In this document: piece after piece, positions 7,355 to 17,722 of the stretch
Position numbering within the stretch: position 1 is the stretch's first letter
Layout: every line of letters starts with the position of its first letter
Assembly: GCA_963771985.1 (NCBI GenBank)
Contig: CAVYVO010000004.1
Coordinates: forward strand, 620,001 to 684,000
Source: Trebonia sp963771985
GTDB lineage: Bacteria; Actinomycetota; Actinomycetes; Streptosporangiales; Streptosporangiaceae
Length of the DNA stretch: 64,000 nucleotides
Direction: 5' to 3'
Notes under the pieces: model-generated
Told to the model about the DNA's origin: nothing
Seen by the model: the letters and a program-made list of their open reading frames with translations, nothing else
Database searches by the model: none
Position numbers and translations under genes: made by a program

Positions 7355-9715
7355 TTATCGGGATACCGAGCGAACACGGCCGGTGAGGGAGTCGGCGATC
7401 AGCAGGTTCCCGGTCTGCGCCGCGACCGCGATGCCGTCGGAGTTGAACATCGCGCCGACGGCGGGCCCGCCGTCGCCGATCTGCTCGGCGTACCTCAAGA
7501 GCGCCACCGTGTACACGTCACCGGCGTGCGCCGCCTTGCCGTAGAAGCTGCCGGTCCGTTCCGCCACCATGAAGATGGCGGTGTAGCCGCCGGCAAGCAG
7601 GTTCCCCGCGGGATCCACCGCGACCTGGCGGATGACAATGCCGAAGCTGGCCTTGAGCGCCGGGGTGCCGTCGCCGGTTTGCGTGCCGCCGCCCGCGGCC
7701 GTGTAGATGTCCCCGACGGTCATCCGCTGCCCGTAGAACGTCCCGGTCTTGCCGGCCACCACGCGGACCTGGGTGTCGTCGGCGAGCACCAGGTTCCCGT
7801 GGCCGTCCACGGCGAGTCCCTCTGACTCGATCTCGGCCGCGGTGGCCGGGCCGCCGTCACCCGTCTGCCCGAACGTCCCGTCGCCGGCCACCAGGTAGAT
7901 GTCGCCCGCGGTCATGGCCCGCCCGTAGCGGGTGCCTGTCCGGGCCGCCACCATCCATACCTGGGCGCCGGCGATGACCAGCACGTCTCCCGCTGGGTCG
8001 GTCGCGACGGCGGTCGGGGGGGCGGCAAACGGAAACCCCACATCCCGCGCGGGTCTCCCGCTCTCCAGCTGCTCCTCCCCGCCTCCGACGGCCGTGTAGA
8101 CGTGCCCGGCGGTCATCTTCTGTCCGTAGAAGAGCCCGGTCGTGCAGGCGACGACCCACACCACGCCGTTCTGGCCGAGCCGCTCGTCGGCTATCAGCAG
8201 GTTGCCTTCCGGGTCGTAGGCCACGGAGACCGGCTGGTCCGCCGAGGCGACCGTGTAGATGAAGCCGGCTCGCATCGGGTGGCCGAAGAAGATCCCGGTC
8301 CGCCCCGCTACCACCCGCACCGCGCCGGCCCACCCGGCCACTACCGCGGTCTGCGATCCGGAACGGAGCGTGGCCACTGCCATCGGGATAAGCTCCGCGC
8401 TCGTCGCGGGCCCTCCGTCACCGGAGTTCTGCAGCTGCCCGTTGCCCGCGATCGTATAGCCCCGGCCGGCGCGCACGCTCTTGCCGTAGTACGAGCCCGT
8501 CTTTCCGGCGAGCATCTGGACGTCCGAATATGCGGCGACGAGCACGTTGCCGGCAGTGTCGACGGCCACGCTGGTCGCATCGGAGAACCCGGGGAGGGTG
8601 TAGATGTCGCCCGCGGTCATCTTCTGGCCGTAGAAGACTCCGCTCTTGACGGCGATGACGCGGACCGACGCGGCGGCGACGAGCACGTTGCCCGCGTGAT
8701 CGAGGGCCACCCCGGACGCGTCCAGCAGGTTCGCGTCGGTCGCGGGCACCCCGTCGCCGGTCTCGGTCCCGCCGCCGGCGATCGTGTAGATGTCGCCGGC
8801 CTTCATGGGCTGGCCGTAGAACGTGCCTGTCCGGTTGGCGATGACACGGACCTGAGGCGGAGCCACCACCCCGGTCTGCGGGCCGCCGCCGTTGCCCGCC
8901 TGGTCGGCCACGACCACGTTGCCCGCCGCGTCCAGCCGCACGGTCCCGATCCCGACCCCGAGGTCAGCCCGGGTAGCGGGGACGGCGTTGGCCAGCGTGT
9001 AGTCGTCGAGGCTCCCGCCGATGTGGTACAGCCGGCCCTTCGCCATCTTCATGCCGTAGAAGGTGCCAGCGTGCCCGGCGTACACGAAGACCCGGGAATC
9101 GCCCTCCGGAGCGGAAGACGCCTGGGTCCCCGCGACCGCGATCACCAGGTTGCCCGCGGAATCCAGCTGCACGTCCACCGCTCCGCCGGAGATCGCCCCC
9201 GTGCCGTCCGCGACGCCTTCGAAGCCCGACGCGACGGTGTATATCCGCCCGGCGGTCATCCGCTTGCCGTAGAAGGTCCCCGTTTTCGCGGCCACCACGA
9301 GCACCTGCGCGCCGACGGCGACCAGCACGTTGCCCGCCCCGTCCGCCGTGACCCCGCAGGCGCCCGACAGCTGGGGGGCCAGCGCCGGGGTGCCGTCGGG
9401 GGGCCCGGGCTCGCCGGTATTCACCCCGTTGCCCGCGACGGGGGTCAGCAGGCCGGTGCGCTGGCTCACTCGGTCCACGACTGCCTGGTAACTGGAGAAG
9501 TAGAGCTCGCCGCTCACGGAGTCCAGCGCGCACGGGTCGATGGACACGTTGGTCGCGGGCGCCGGGCCACCGCGGCCGCCGATGACCGTGGATATGCTTC
9601 CGTGCGGCGCGGGCGCGGCGAACGCCGTCCCGGCGAGACCGGTTACGGCGAGCCCCGGAATCAGCAGGGCCGCCCCAGCCAGGGTCAGCAATCTCGTGAA
9701 ATGCCGTCGTGTCAT
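7355..9715 (-). CDS. Secreted NHL/beta-propeller repeat protein
   Basis: 786 residues; ATG at 9715 after a GGAGG site. A signal peptide (MTRRHFTRLLTLAG to GTAFA-AP) indicates export. The rest consists of about ten repeats of roughly 60-70 residues, each ending with a G-x-F/Y-Y-G-x-x-M-x-A-G-x-I-Y-T-V-A-G block and beginning with D-x-A-G-N-V-L-V-A. This is the NHL/SBBP type of propeller strand set; ten units may make two propellers. Members are extracellular and often bind carbohydrate or protein; no enzyme residues are apparent. It converges on the broken ATPase. Confidence 0.82.
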   Translation of the reverse strand: MTRRHFTRLLTLAGAALLIPGLAVTGLAGTAFAAPAPHGSISTVIGGRGGPAPATNVSIDPCALDSVSGELYFSSYQAVVDRVSQRTGLLTPVAGNGVNTGEPGPPDGTPALAPQLSGACGVTADGAGNVLVAVGAQVLVVAAKTGTFYGKRMTAGRIYTVASGFEGVADGTGAISGGAVDVQLDSAGNLVIAVAGTQASSAPEGDSRVFVYAGHAGTFYGMKMAKGRLYHIGGSLDDYTLANAVPATRADLGVGIGTVRLDAAGNVVVADQAGNGGGPQTGVVAPPQVRVIANRTGTFYGQPMKAGDIYTIAGGGTETGDGVPATDANLLDASGVALDHAGNVLVAAASVRVIAVKSGVFYGQKMTAGDIYTLPGFSDATSVAVDTAGNVLVAAYSDVQMLAGKTGSYYGKSVRAGRGYTIAGNGQLQNSGDGGPATSAELIPMAVATLRSGSQTAVVAGWAGAVRVVAGRTGIFFGHPMRAGFIYTVASADQPVSVAYDPEGNLLIADERLGQNGVVWVVACTTGLFYGQKMTAGHVYTAVGGGEEQLESGRPARDVGFPFAAPPTAVATDPAGDVLVIAGAQVWMVAARTGTRYGRAMTAGDIYLVAGDGTFGQTGDGGPATAAEIESEGLAVDGHGNLVLADDTQVRVVAGKTGTFYGQRMTVGDIYTAAGGGTQTGDGTPALKASFGIVIRQVAVDPAGNLLAGGYTAIFMVAERTGSFYGKAAHAGDVYTVALLRYAEQIGDGGPAVGAMFNSDGIAVAAQTGNLLIADSLTGRVRSVSR

Positions 9716-10090
9716 CGCACCCGACCTCCGCTCACCGTGATCGCTCAGCGGTACCGGCCATTTCGTTGACGCCTAACCCAGTTAAAAGGTTGACGCGAAA
9801 TCGTGATTTAACCCTCGTGGGGACAACTGGACTCAGCTGTCACCGCCCGATTCCCGCCGGGCAAAGATGACGGCGACCGCGCCGGGCCACTACGCCCGCC
9901 GGGAAGACTCGAGACGATGCCTGCCGCTGACGCTAGAGGGCGGGCTGCCGACGGTGCGCCGCTTCCAGGCCGCGCACGCCGAGGTCACGTGCCGCTGGCT
10001 GGCCACTCTGCTGTAACCTCGCCGTGCTGGCGAACCGGGGGGCCCGGTACGGCGCGCCGACGTACCGCTCGGGCATGCAAACCGTCAAGG
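9716..10090. other. Intergenic region, promoter side of the NHL gene
   Basis: The region upstream of 9715 includes an AT-richer stretch at about 9765-9815 that probably holds the NHL gene promoter, though no convincing -35/-10 pair stands out. At 9930-10016 a plus-strand frame of about 30 codons ending in TAA has coding-like third positions (LEGGLPTVRRFQAAH) and could be a gene remnant. I see no gene I can support. Confidence 0.4.
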
Positions 10091-12019
10091 CTAGGCCAGG
10101 GATGCGAGTACCTCGTCGACGAGCCTCGTAGGGGTTCCCGGGTGGAGGAAGCACAGCCGGGCGGCGGGCTGGTCCTCCCATTCCGTCGGCATGACGAAGG
10201 CCACGCCTGCGCTCAGGAGCCGGCGAGCCCATTCGGCGTAGTGGTGGCGGGTCCAGCCCGTGCGCCTGAACAGCACCACGCTCAGTTCCGGCTCGCGGAT
10301 GAGCTCCAGGCCGGGCTGGCAGTCGATCCGCCGGGCGGCATATCTTCCGAGCTCGAGCGCGGATTCAACCGCCTCGCCGTATGCCTGGGTGCCGTGCACC
10401 GCCAGGGAAAACCACAACGGCAGGCCGCGCGCCCGCCGGGTCATGTGCAGCGCGTAGTCACTGGGGTTGAACTCCTCGGTCCCGATCTTGTGGTAGGCGG
10501 GGCGCTGGGCCAGGGCCGCCGCCGCGAGGTCAGGCTGCCGGAAGATCAGCGCCGAGGAGTCGGCCGGCGTGAACAGCCATTTGTGCGGGTCGATCACCAG
10601 CGAGTCGGCGTGCTCAATCCCGGCGAAGCGGTCGCGCGCGCTGGGCGCGAACAGGGCCGCCCCGCCGTAGGCGGCATCCACGTGGAACCACAGGTCCCAC
10701 TCGGCGGCGACCGCGGCCACGCCGGCCAGGTCGTCGATGAGCCCGGCGTTGGTGGTGCCGGCGGTCGCCGCAACGGCGATCACGGTCTCGGGCTCAGGGT
10801 CCATGGCGAGGGCGGCATGGAGAGCCTTCCCGGTCAGCCGGTGATCGTCAGCGGGAACTTCGAACGGTTCGGCGCCGATGACGTGCAGCGCCTTGGCGAT
10901 CGAGGAATGGGCCTCGCTGCTGATCGCCACCCGCGGCGGCAGGCCAGCCGCGCTCGCCGGCAGCGGCCGGCTGTCACGGGCCGCCACCAGGGCGGAGAGG
11001 TTGGCCATGGTCCCGCCGGATACGAAGCAGCCGCCCGCGGAGGCGGGCAGTCCCGCGCGGGCGGCGAGGACGGCTAGGGCCTGGTTTTCCGCGGCCACTG
11101 CACCAGGATCCTCCAGGGCAGAAATGGCATGCAGTCCGAAAACCGAGACCAGCATGTCGCCCAGGACAGCGGCCGTAGTCGGCGCAGTCGGCATGAACGC
11201 CAGGAAGCCCTCGTGGGCTGGCGGCACCTGGTTGGCGGCGAGCCCGGTGAAGGCGGCCAGGACCTGCGCGGGATCGTGTCCGCGCGGGCCGATCAGGCCC
11301 TCAAGGTCGCGCGCGGCAACCGCCACGGATGAGCCCGGGCGGAGCGGGCCAGGCCCGCTGGCCAGGCGGTCCCGGAGCACGGACAGGACCCTATCGGTGA
11401 GCTCCTGGTCGGGCCGGTGCATCCGCGCGCCCTCGCCGCAGCCGGCCACTGCCGGCTGCCGGACGGCAAGCGCTATGCCGCGGCGGGCCGAGGCTTCCAT
11501 GCTGTACCAGGCCACGTCGGCGGCGACCTTCCCGACCGCGAACCCCAGCCATACCCCGCCGGGGAGTGGCCGGGCCAGCCACGCGGCACCCGCCAGGCAC
11601 GCGGGACGGATCAGGAACCCGTCCAGGACCTCCGCGGCCGCGCACGACGCCAGCTGCTGGGTCACGGCGTGCCACGTCCCGGCGGCCAGCCTGCGGAACC
11701 CGGCCAGGTGGGCCGTGGCCTGGCTGGCCGCGGTCGCCGTCTTCACCCCGACACACCCGTAAAACCCGATGGCCTCGCACAGCGTGGCCAGCCCGGCGGC
11801 GGCCAGCAGCGACCCGGCGGCCAGGTACCCGGCGGCGAAACCGCCGATCGCCGCGAGCGTCCCGCACACCTCGGCCAGCCCGAACCGGGCCCGCCACGCC
11901 CGCCACCACCCGGCCCGCGGGTTAACCCCGGCTACCACCGCATCGCCGGTCGGCAACGCCGGCCCGGACCCGGTGCTCACACCCGGAAGCGCCACAGCCG
12001 TGACCTGTTGAATGCTCAT
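10091..12019 (-). CDS. PLP-dependent decarboxylase (group II) with N-terminal hydrophobic domain
   Basis: 642 residues. Residues 205-642 are a group II pyridoxal-phosphate decarboxylase: a gly-rich segment FVSGGTMANLSAL at about 332, H-V-D-A-A-Y-G-G-A at 446-454, and the Schiff-base lysine in IDPHKW at Lys480. Relatives decarboxylate aromatic amino acids, glutamate or 2,4-diaminobutyrate; substrate not decidable. Residues about 45-185 are different: a hydrophobic region with E-V-C-G-T-L and AEVLDGFLIRPACL-like helices and W-L-G-F-A-V-G-K-V-A-A-D, probably three to four membrane segments. The whole therefore looks like a decarboxylase tethered to the membrane. The start ATG has only a G-rich upstream stretch. 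It is monocistronic. Confidence 0.82.
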   Translation of the reverse strand: MSIQQVTAVALPGVSTGSGPALPTGDAVVAGVNPRAGWWRAWRARFGLAEVCGTLAAIGGFAAGYLAAGSLLAAAGLATLCEAIGFYGCVGVKTATAASQATAHLAGFRRLAAGTWHAVTQQLASCAAAEVLDGFLIRPACLAGAAWLARPLPGGVWLGFAVGKVAADVAWYSMEASARRGIALAVRQPAVAGCGEGARMHRPDQELTDRVLSVLRDRLASGPGPLRPGSSVAVAARDLEGLIGPRGHDPAQVLAAFTGLAANQVPPAHEGFLAFMPTAPTTAAVLGDMLVSVFGLHAISALEDPGAVAAENQALAVLAARAGLPASAGGCFVSGGTMANLSALVAARDSRPLPASAAGLPPRVAISSEAHSSIAKALHVIGAEPFEVPADDHRLTGKALHAALAMDPEPETVIAVAATAGTTNAGLIDDLAGVAAVAAEWDLWFHVDAAYGGAALFAPSARDRFAGIEHADSLVIDPHKWLFTPADSSALIFRQPDLAAAALAQRPAYHKIGTEEFNPSDYALHMTRRARGLPLWFSLAVHGTQAYGEAVESALELGRYAARRIDCQPGLELIREPELSVVLFRRTGWTRHHYAEWARRLLSAGVAFVMPTEWEDQPAARLCFLHPGTPTRLVDEVLASLA

Positions 12020-12264
12020 GCTGCCCCCCCAAGAGGAGTGTGGGAGCGCGGCCTTGAGGCTTGGTTAACGAGAGGTTGCGCGGTCGCTGGTGACCGGGAG
12101 GTGCGCGCATGCGAGAACGAGGGCCAACTCGCTCAAGGGAGGGATCGGGCGGCTCTGACGCCTATCACCGCACCGAGGAGGCGCAATACAAAACGAGGAG
12201 GTCAGCGAGTATCTCGATGATCGCCGGTACGAGGTCGTCATAAGCTATCGGCTCGCTAGCGCCG

Positions 12265-12453
12265 GCCGGGCTGGGCGCATACGCCCATGAGGAGTTCGGC
12301 GTCTCGGTGATCGGAGTCGCCAAGAGCCGTTTCGCGTCGGCCGTGCACGCGATCTCCGTAGTGCGCGGCGGCGCCAAGCGGCCGCTGTACGTGACAGCGG
12401 TCGGCATCCCGATGCCCTCCGCCGGGTGGACGGCCTCGCCCGCGGCGCCGCCT
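12265..12453 (+). pseudogene. Endonuclease V-like remnant
   Basis: The plus frame reads GLGAYAHEEFGVSVIGVAKS, then RFASAVHAISVVRG and KRPLYVTAVGIP. This matches the C-terminal half of endonuclease V (deoxyinosine-specific repair nuclease): the V-I-G-V-A-K-S/T segment and the R-P-L-Y-V-T strand. The last conserved piece (PDALRRVDGLARG) continues in a different frame at about 12413-12447, so there is a deletion/frameshift. The N-terminal catalytic Asp region is gone. Confidence 0.65.
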
Positions 12454-13007
12454 TAGTTTGCACCGGTCCGCCGACGGGGCCGCGGAAGAACAACCGTCAA
12501 GAGGGCGGCATCACACTCCTCGAGCAGAGGCACCAGCGGCGCGATTTCCGCTCGTCGATCGGGTGCCCCGTGATCGCTGCACGCCCACGGACAGCCAGAT
12601 CGGAGCGAGAGCTCCAGTACAAGGAGGATCAGGCGGCCAACCGGGCACAGAAGCTGTGCTGCCGCCGTCCGGTTCGCGCCTGGCAGGGCCGCTTGAACAT
12701 CGGCAGCCAGGCCGGGCACGGCCTTCATCAGCCGGGCAAGCTCGCGTCCCGTTTTCGGGCAGTCGCCACCGGTGCGGTCGAACGCGCTGAGCGCCTGATC
12801 GACAGCCTCGGCAAGGTCAACTGCCCGGCGAACCGGTATGTCTGCGGGGTACTTGCAGCAGGTACCGTGCTCCACGGCTATAAGCCGATCGACGCAGTCG
12901 GGATGCATCCACTCCGGACGAGGCTCCCAGCAGCCGTAGACGTCGTTGTAGAAATAATCGCCGTCGCTCCCGTCAGGTTCGCCGTCGTCATAGAACTCAA
13001 CTGTCAT
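12453..13007 (-). CDS. Hypothetical protein
   Basis: 184 residues from the ATG at 13007, which follows GGAGG; an upstream in-frame start at 13097 lacks a ribosome site. The N-terminus is acidic (MTVEFYDDGEPDGSDGDYFY), followed by a Trp/Cys-containing segment (YGCWEPRPEWMHPDC) and predicted helices. I do not recognise the family. Its 3' end abuts the endonuclease V remnant on the opposite strand. The good ribosome site and codon use support a real gene. Confidence 0.6.
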   Translation of the reverse strand: MTVEFYDDGEPDGSDGDYFYNDVYGCWEPRPEWMHPDCVDRLIAVEHGTCCKYPADIPVRRAVDLAEAVDQALSAFDRTGGDCPKTGRELARLMKAVPGLAADVQAALPGANRTAAAQLLCPVGRLILLVLELSLRSGCPWACSDHGAPDRRAEIAPLVPLLEECDAALLTVVLPRPRRRTGAN

Positions 13008-13155
13008 GGCAACCTCCATACTTATAGAACTGATAATCGAACGATACGGCGAACGTCTGACAAAACCACACTGTCCGCGGCGCGGGAGCTGCCTCAAGGC
13101 AGCGGTTATGTAGCCGGCTTGCCCTAGGTAACCGCGTGGCGCCGATGAACTCCCC

Positions 13156-13167
13156 TACGCTTGCGCC
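13156..13167 (+). promoter_or_regulatory. Leaderless-type -10 element (TACGCT N6 GTG)
   Basis: TACGCT at 13156-13161 is followed by six bases and then the GTG start of the next gene. The same spacing occurs before the genes at 53486 (plus), 58960 (plus) and 62563 (minus). In Actinomycetota a TANNNT box 6-7 bases before the start codon indicates transcription from the start codon itself. Confidence 0.65.
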
Positions 13168-13476
13168 GTGGAGGAACTGAGCGAGACGGAACTGGATGCG
13201 CTGGTCGACGAAGCCACGGTGGATGCCTACGGCGAAGATGAGCAGCTGGCCGGGTTCGCCGTCATGATCGGAGACAACCTGGCCGTGCCGTTCGAGACAA
13301 CGGTTCTCGGTGTCACAGTGACTGTTAAAAAAGTCGATCAAACGGCATCCGGCATCGTCGCGGTCTGCGTCCGCGGCGGACACCGGCAGGCGATCCCGAT
13401 CCTCGACCTCCCGCTGCCTGACCCGCTCCCGCAAGGCGCCAAATGGATCGCCGCCTACCGGCACTGGGCAGGATAG
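13168..13476 (+). CDS. Small acidic protein, CcbP-like (calcium-binding) family
   Basis: 102 residues from a GTG. It is acidic and reads MEELSETELDALVDEATVDA, then YGEDEQLAGFAVMIGDNLAV and P-F-E-T-T-V-L-G-V. From memory this resembles the family of actinobacterial proteins annotated as calcium-binding (CcbP-like); I cannot confirm it without a search. The next gene starts 12 bases on. A copy of the pair is at 62687, where this first gene has lost its middle. Here the first gene is intact and the second is broken. Confidence 0.65.
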   Translation: MEELSETELDALVDEATVDAYGEDEQLAGFAVMIGDNLAVPFETTVLGVTVTVKKVDQTASGIVAVCVRGGHRQAIPILDLPLPDPLPQGAKWIAAYRHWAG

Positions 13477-13488
13477 GAAGGACCGCGG

Positions 13489-14258
13489 ATGAGCGAGTAC
13501 CAATACTACGAGTTCCTCGCGCTCGACCGGCCGCTGACCGACAAGCAGCGCGCCGAACTGCGGTCGATGTCGACCCGTGCGGAGATCACCGCCACGCGGT
13601 TCGTCAACGAGTACCAGTGGAGCGCTACTTCGACGCGTTCCTGTACCTGGCGAACTGGGGGACGCGCCACCTGATGTTCCGGCTGCCGCGCGGAGTGCTG
13701 GATGAGGAGACCGCCGAGCTGTACTGCTACACCGATGCCGCGTCGCTGACCGAGACCGGCGATCACCTGATCGTCAGCCTGTACGCCGACCGTGACCCGG
13801 ATGACTACTGGGAGGAGCCGGGCGGGCAGCTCGCGGCCATGGTGCAGGCGCGTTCCGACCTCGCCGCCGGGGACCTGCGGCTGCTGTACCTGGGCTGGCT
13901 GCGGGCCATCCAGTCGGACGACGTGGACGACGAAGACACCGAGCCGCCGGTGCCAGCCGGGCTCAAAGAGCTGAGCGCGTCCCTTCGGGCTGCGGCCGAT
14001 TTCCTGGATATCGATGAGGACCTGCTGGCGGTGGCGGCGGAAGGCAGCCCGGACAGCCGGGAAGACGACCATGGCGGCCTGGCCGAATGGGTCGCGTCCT
14101 TGCCGGCGAAGGAGTGACACTGCTGTGTGACTTGCGCGCGCTGGCCGAGCGGCAAGGCGAGAACGCCGCGTTCACTCGCCGTTTCCTGGCACTGCGCGAA
14201 CAGCACCATCGCAAGCCCAGCCTGCAGGAACGCTTCGACAAGGCAGGCCTGCCTCCCC

Positions 14259-14266
<8 letters not shown>
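13489..14266 (+). pseudogene. Decayed copy of the 62818-63972 gene
   Basis: The reading frame begins MSEYQYYEFLALDRPLTDKQ, nearly identical to the 62818 gene. After residue 43 a deletion of about 30 bases relative to the intact copy shifts the frame (ERYFDAFLYLANWGT continues in another frame to 14117). The Lys/Ala/Arg-rich middle is also deleted: ALAERQGENAAFTRRF and FDKAGLPPLT, the C-terminal end, resume at about 14127 and stop at 14264-14266. The gene is therefore inactive. Function unknown; see the intact copy. Confidence 0.85.
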
Positions 14267-15818
<1,552 letters not shown>

Positions 15819-15995
15819 GATCTCCCCCTCAGATCGTGTTACGGCCATGTACTCGCCGAGTCGCCGGCTTGTCAAGGCGGCGAAGCCGTACGGAGGCAGC
15901 CGACAGGCGGAACCGCACGTACTTGGAGAATGACGCATTACCTGATAGGTTTCGATTACCAGTGCGAATCCGGCAAAGTAGCAGAGGAGAGACCA

Positions 15996-16409
15996 ATGGC
16001 ATCCCGGCTTAACCCTTACCTGAACTTCAACGGCAATGCCCGGCAGGCGCTGGAGTTCTACGCGAGCGTGTTCGGCGGCACCCTGAACCTCAGCACCTTC
16101 GCTGACTTCGGCGGCAAGGACGCGCCCGGCGCCGACAAGATCATGCATGGCCAGCTCGAGACCGAGGCCGGCTACACGCTCATGGCCTCCGACGCTCCCC
16201 CCGGAATGGAATCCTCGGGGATGCACGGGTTCGGGGTAAGCCTCAGCGGCGACGACGCCGACGCCCTGCGCCGCTACTGGGACGGGCTGTGCGACGGCGG
16301 GACCATCACGATGCCGATGCAGAAGCAGGCCTGGGGCGATGAGTTCGGCATGTGCACCGACAAGTTCGGCGTGCCATGGCTGGTCGACATCGGTCAACCG
16401 CAGGCGTAG
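15996..16409 (+). CDS. VOC family protein, PhnB-like
   Basis: 137 residues; ATG after AGGAGAG. It has the PhnB-like betaalphabetabetabeta signature: LNPYLNFNGNARQALEFYAS, V-F-G-G, then a second half ending WGDEFGMCTDKFGVPWLVDI. Family members are small glyoxalase-fold proteins of mostly unknown reaction. It is divergent from the acyl-CoA ligase with 177 bp between. Confidence 0.88.
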   Translation: MASRLNPYLNFNGNARQALEFYASVFGGTLNLSTFADFGGKDAPGADKIMHGQLETEAGYTLMASDAPPGMESSGMHGFGVSLSGDDADALRRYWDGLCDGGTITMPMQKQAWGDEFGMCTDKFGVPWLVDIGQPQA

Positions 16410-16445
16410 ACGATAGGCGGGTGAACGGCGCGGGCCGCACCCAGA

Positions 16446-17714
16446 TCACGCCGCCGGGCGTCTCGATCCGCAGCAGAGCAATAACGTAATCGTCCCAGCT
16501 GCCCGCGGTCGCAGGTGCGTCCCGGTCGGCGGCGGCTCGCAGCCGGACGGTCTTATCAACGCCTCATGGCGACGCCTTGCAGCCGCCAACAGTATCGGGC
16601 GTAGCTCCTCCCTGGTCTGCCCTCGCGTCTTGATCTCGTGGCAGTTGGGGCATAGCGCGATCATCTGGACTGGGTTGTCTGGGCCGCCGGAGGCCAGGTC
16701 GTGGATGTGGTCCACCTCGAGGATCGGGTCACCGCGGTCGGTCAAGTCCTCGATGTCGCCGGTGCAGCGGGGATTCTCGCACCTGCCTTCGCTGCGCAGC
16801 AGGACCGCTCGTCTCGCGGCGGCCGATCGGATCGGGTTCGCGGACGTCCTATCGGTGCGTGTGTTTTCCCTACCGGTCCAGAACACGTCGGCCCCAGCGC
16901 ACAGCCCCCGGTATTCAGCTGCCAGCGCGCTGAACGCGGCTTCGGCCGGGCTGCCGGACGGCGAGCCGGACAGGCCAAGTTCGCCGAGCAGTGCGGTGGG
17001 GTCCGTGGCCACGAAGTACGTTTCCGTCAATGCGCCGACCGCGGCACCCCGGGCTTCGGCTGAATCCCGCACGATTTCGTAGATCGGTTTCACCAGGCCG
17101 CTTCGCGGCTGATGCTCATCGAACCAGCGCTGTGGGACGGAGCTGCCGTGCGCGTTCGGTACGGCGCCGGAGTCGGTCTCAAGGTCCCACAAGCCAGCGT
17201 TATGGAGAGCGGCTATCGGATAGAAGACGCGATTTCCTTCACCCGGCCGACCGTAACGCTTAATCAGCCCCGCCACCTGCCGCTGCGTCTCTTCCCAGGA
17301 GACGAGCCTCGGCTCGCCACGGGCCGCGCGCGCGAACGCCCACAGCAAGGTGATCGGCTGGTAGAGCGCCGGGAGGCCCTCGGAGCGGTAAACGTTGAGC
17401 TTGGTCAGCAAACTGACGAGCCTGCCTGTGGTCAGCTCGCCAACCTGGACGGTGAAGCCGAGTCCGCGGAGCAGCCGACCGACGGTCGCCTCCCCGCCGC
17501 TGAAATCCCGGGCGGCAAGCGCCTGCTCCCCCGGCAGGAACCCGTGCGCCACACCGACGATGGCCTTCGAGTCGTAGGCCTTGCCGTTGTAGATCAGCAG
17601 GTATGAGCGGGCGCGGTCGAAGCCATACCTGGCGAGAAACTCGTCCTGGCCGAGCCGGTCATACTCGTCGATCGCCTCCAGGACCGCTGCACGTGTGACA
17701 TCCCGCAACCTCAT
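16446..17714 (-). CDS. ScoMcrA-like modification-dependent HNH endonuclease (type IV restriction)
   Basis: 422 residues. N-terminal head domain (residues about 1-90: VLEAIDEYDRLGQDEFLARY, Y-L-L-I-Y-N-G-K-x-Y-D-S-K-A-I-V-G). Then a region of about 100-185 with L-Y-Q-P-I-T-L-L-W-A and RVFYPIAALHNAGLWDLE, the pattern of the sulfur-binding domain that reads phosphorothioate DNA in ScoMcrA. The C-terminal third is an HNH nuclease with a zinc site: CENPRC, EVDHIHDLASGG, ALCPNCHEIK. In Streptomyces coelicolor ScoMcrA cuts Dcm-methylated and phosphorothioated DNA; similar use here is inference. It lies 8 bases after the second HNH gene in one operon. Confidence 0.83.
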   Translation of the reverse strand: MRLRDVTRAAVLEAIDEYDRLGQDEFLARYGFDRARSYLLIYNGKAYDSKAIVGVAHGFLPGEQALAARDFSGGEATVGRLLRGLGFTVQVGELTTGRLVSLLTKLNVYRSEGLPALYQPITLLWAFARAARGEPRLVSWEETQRQVAGLIKRYGRPGEGNRVFYPIAALHNAGLWDLETDSGAVPNAHGSSVPQRWFDEHQPRSGLVKPIYEIVRDSAEARGAAVGALTETYFVATDPTALLGELGLSGSPSGSPAEAAFSALAAEYRGLCAGADVFWTGRENTRTDRTSANPIRSAAARRAVLLRSEGRCENPRCTGDIEDLTDRGDPILEVDHIHDLASGGPDNPVQMIALCPNCHEIKTRGQTREELRPILLAAARRRHEALIRPSGCEPPPTGTHLRPRAAGTITLLLCCGSRRPAA

Positions 17715-17722
17715 GCTGGCGC

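Noticed and set aside
8102..9769. 555-codon plus-strand open frame
   Set aside because: It is antisense to the NHL gene; the opposite strand has a ribosome site, a signal peptide and repeats, while this frame shows the Arg/Gly/His bias of a shadow frame.
9917..11077. 386-codon plus-strand frame
   Set aside because: Antisense to the PLP decarboxylase.
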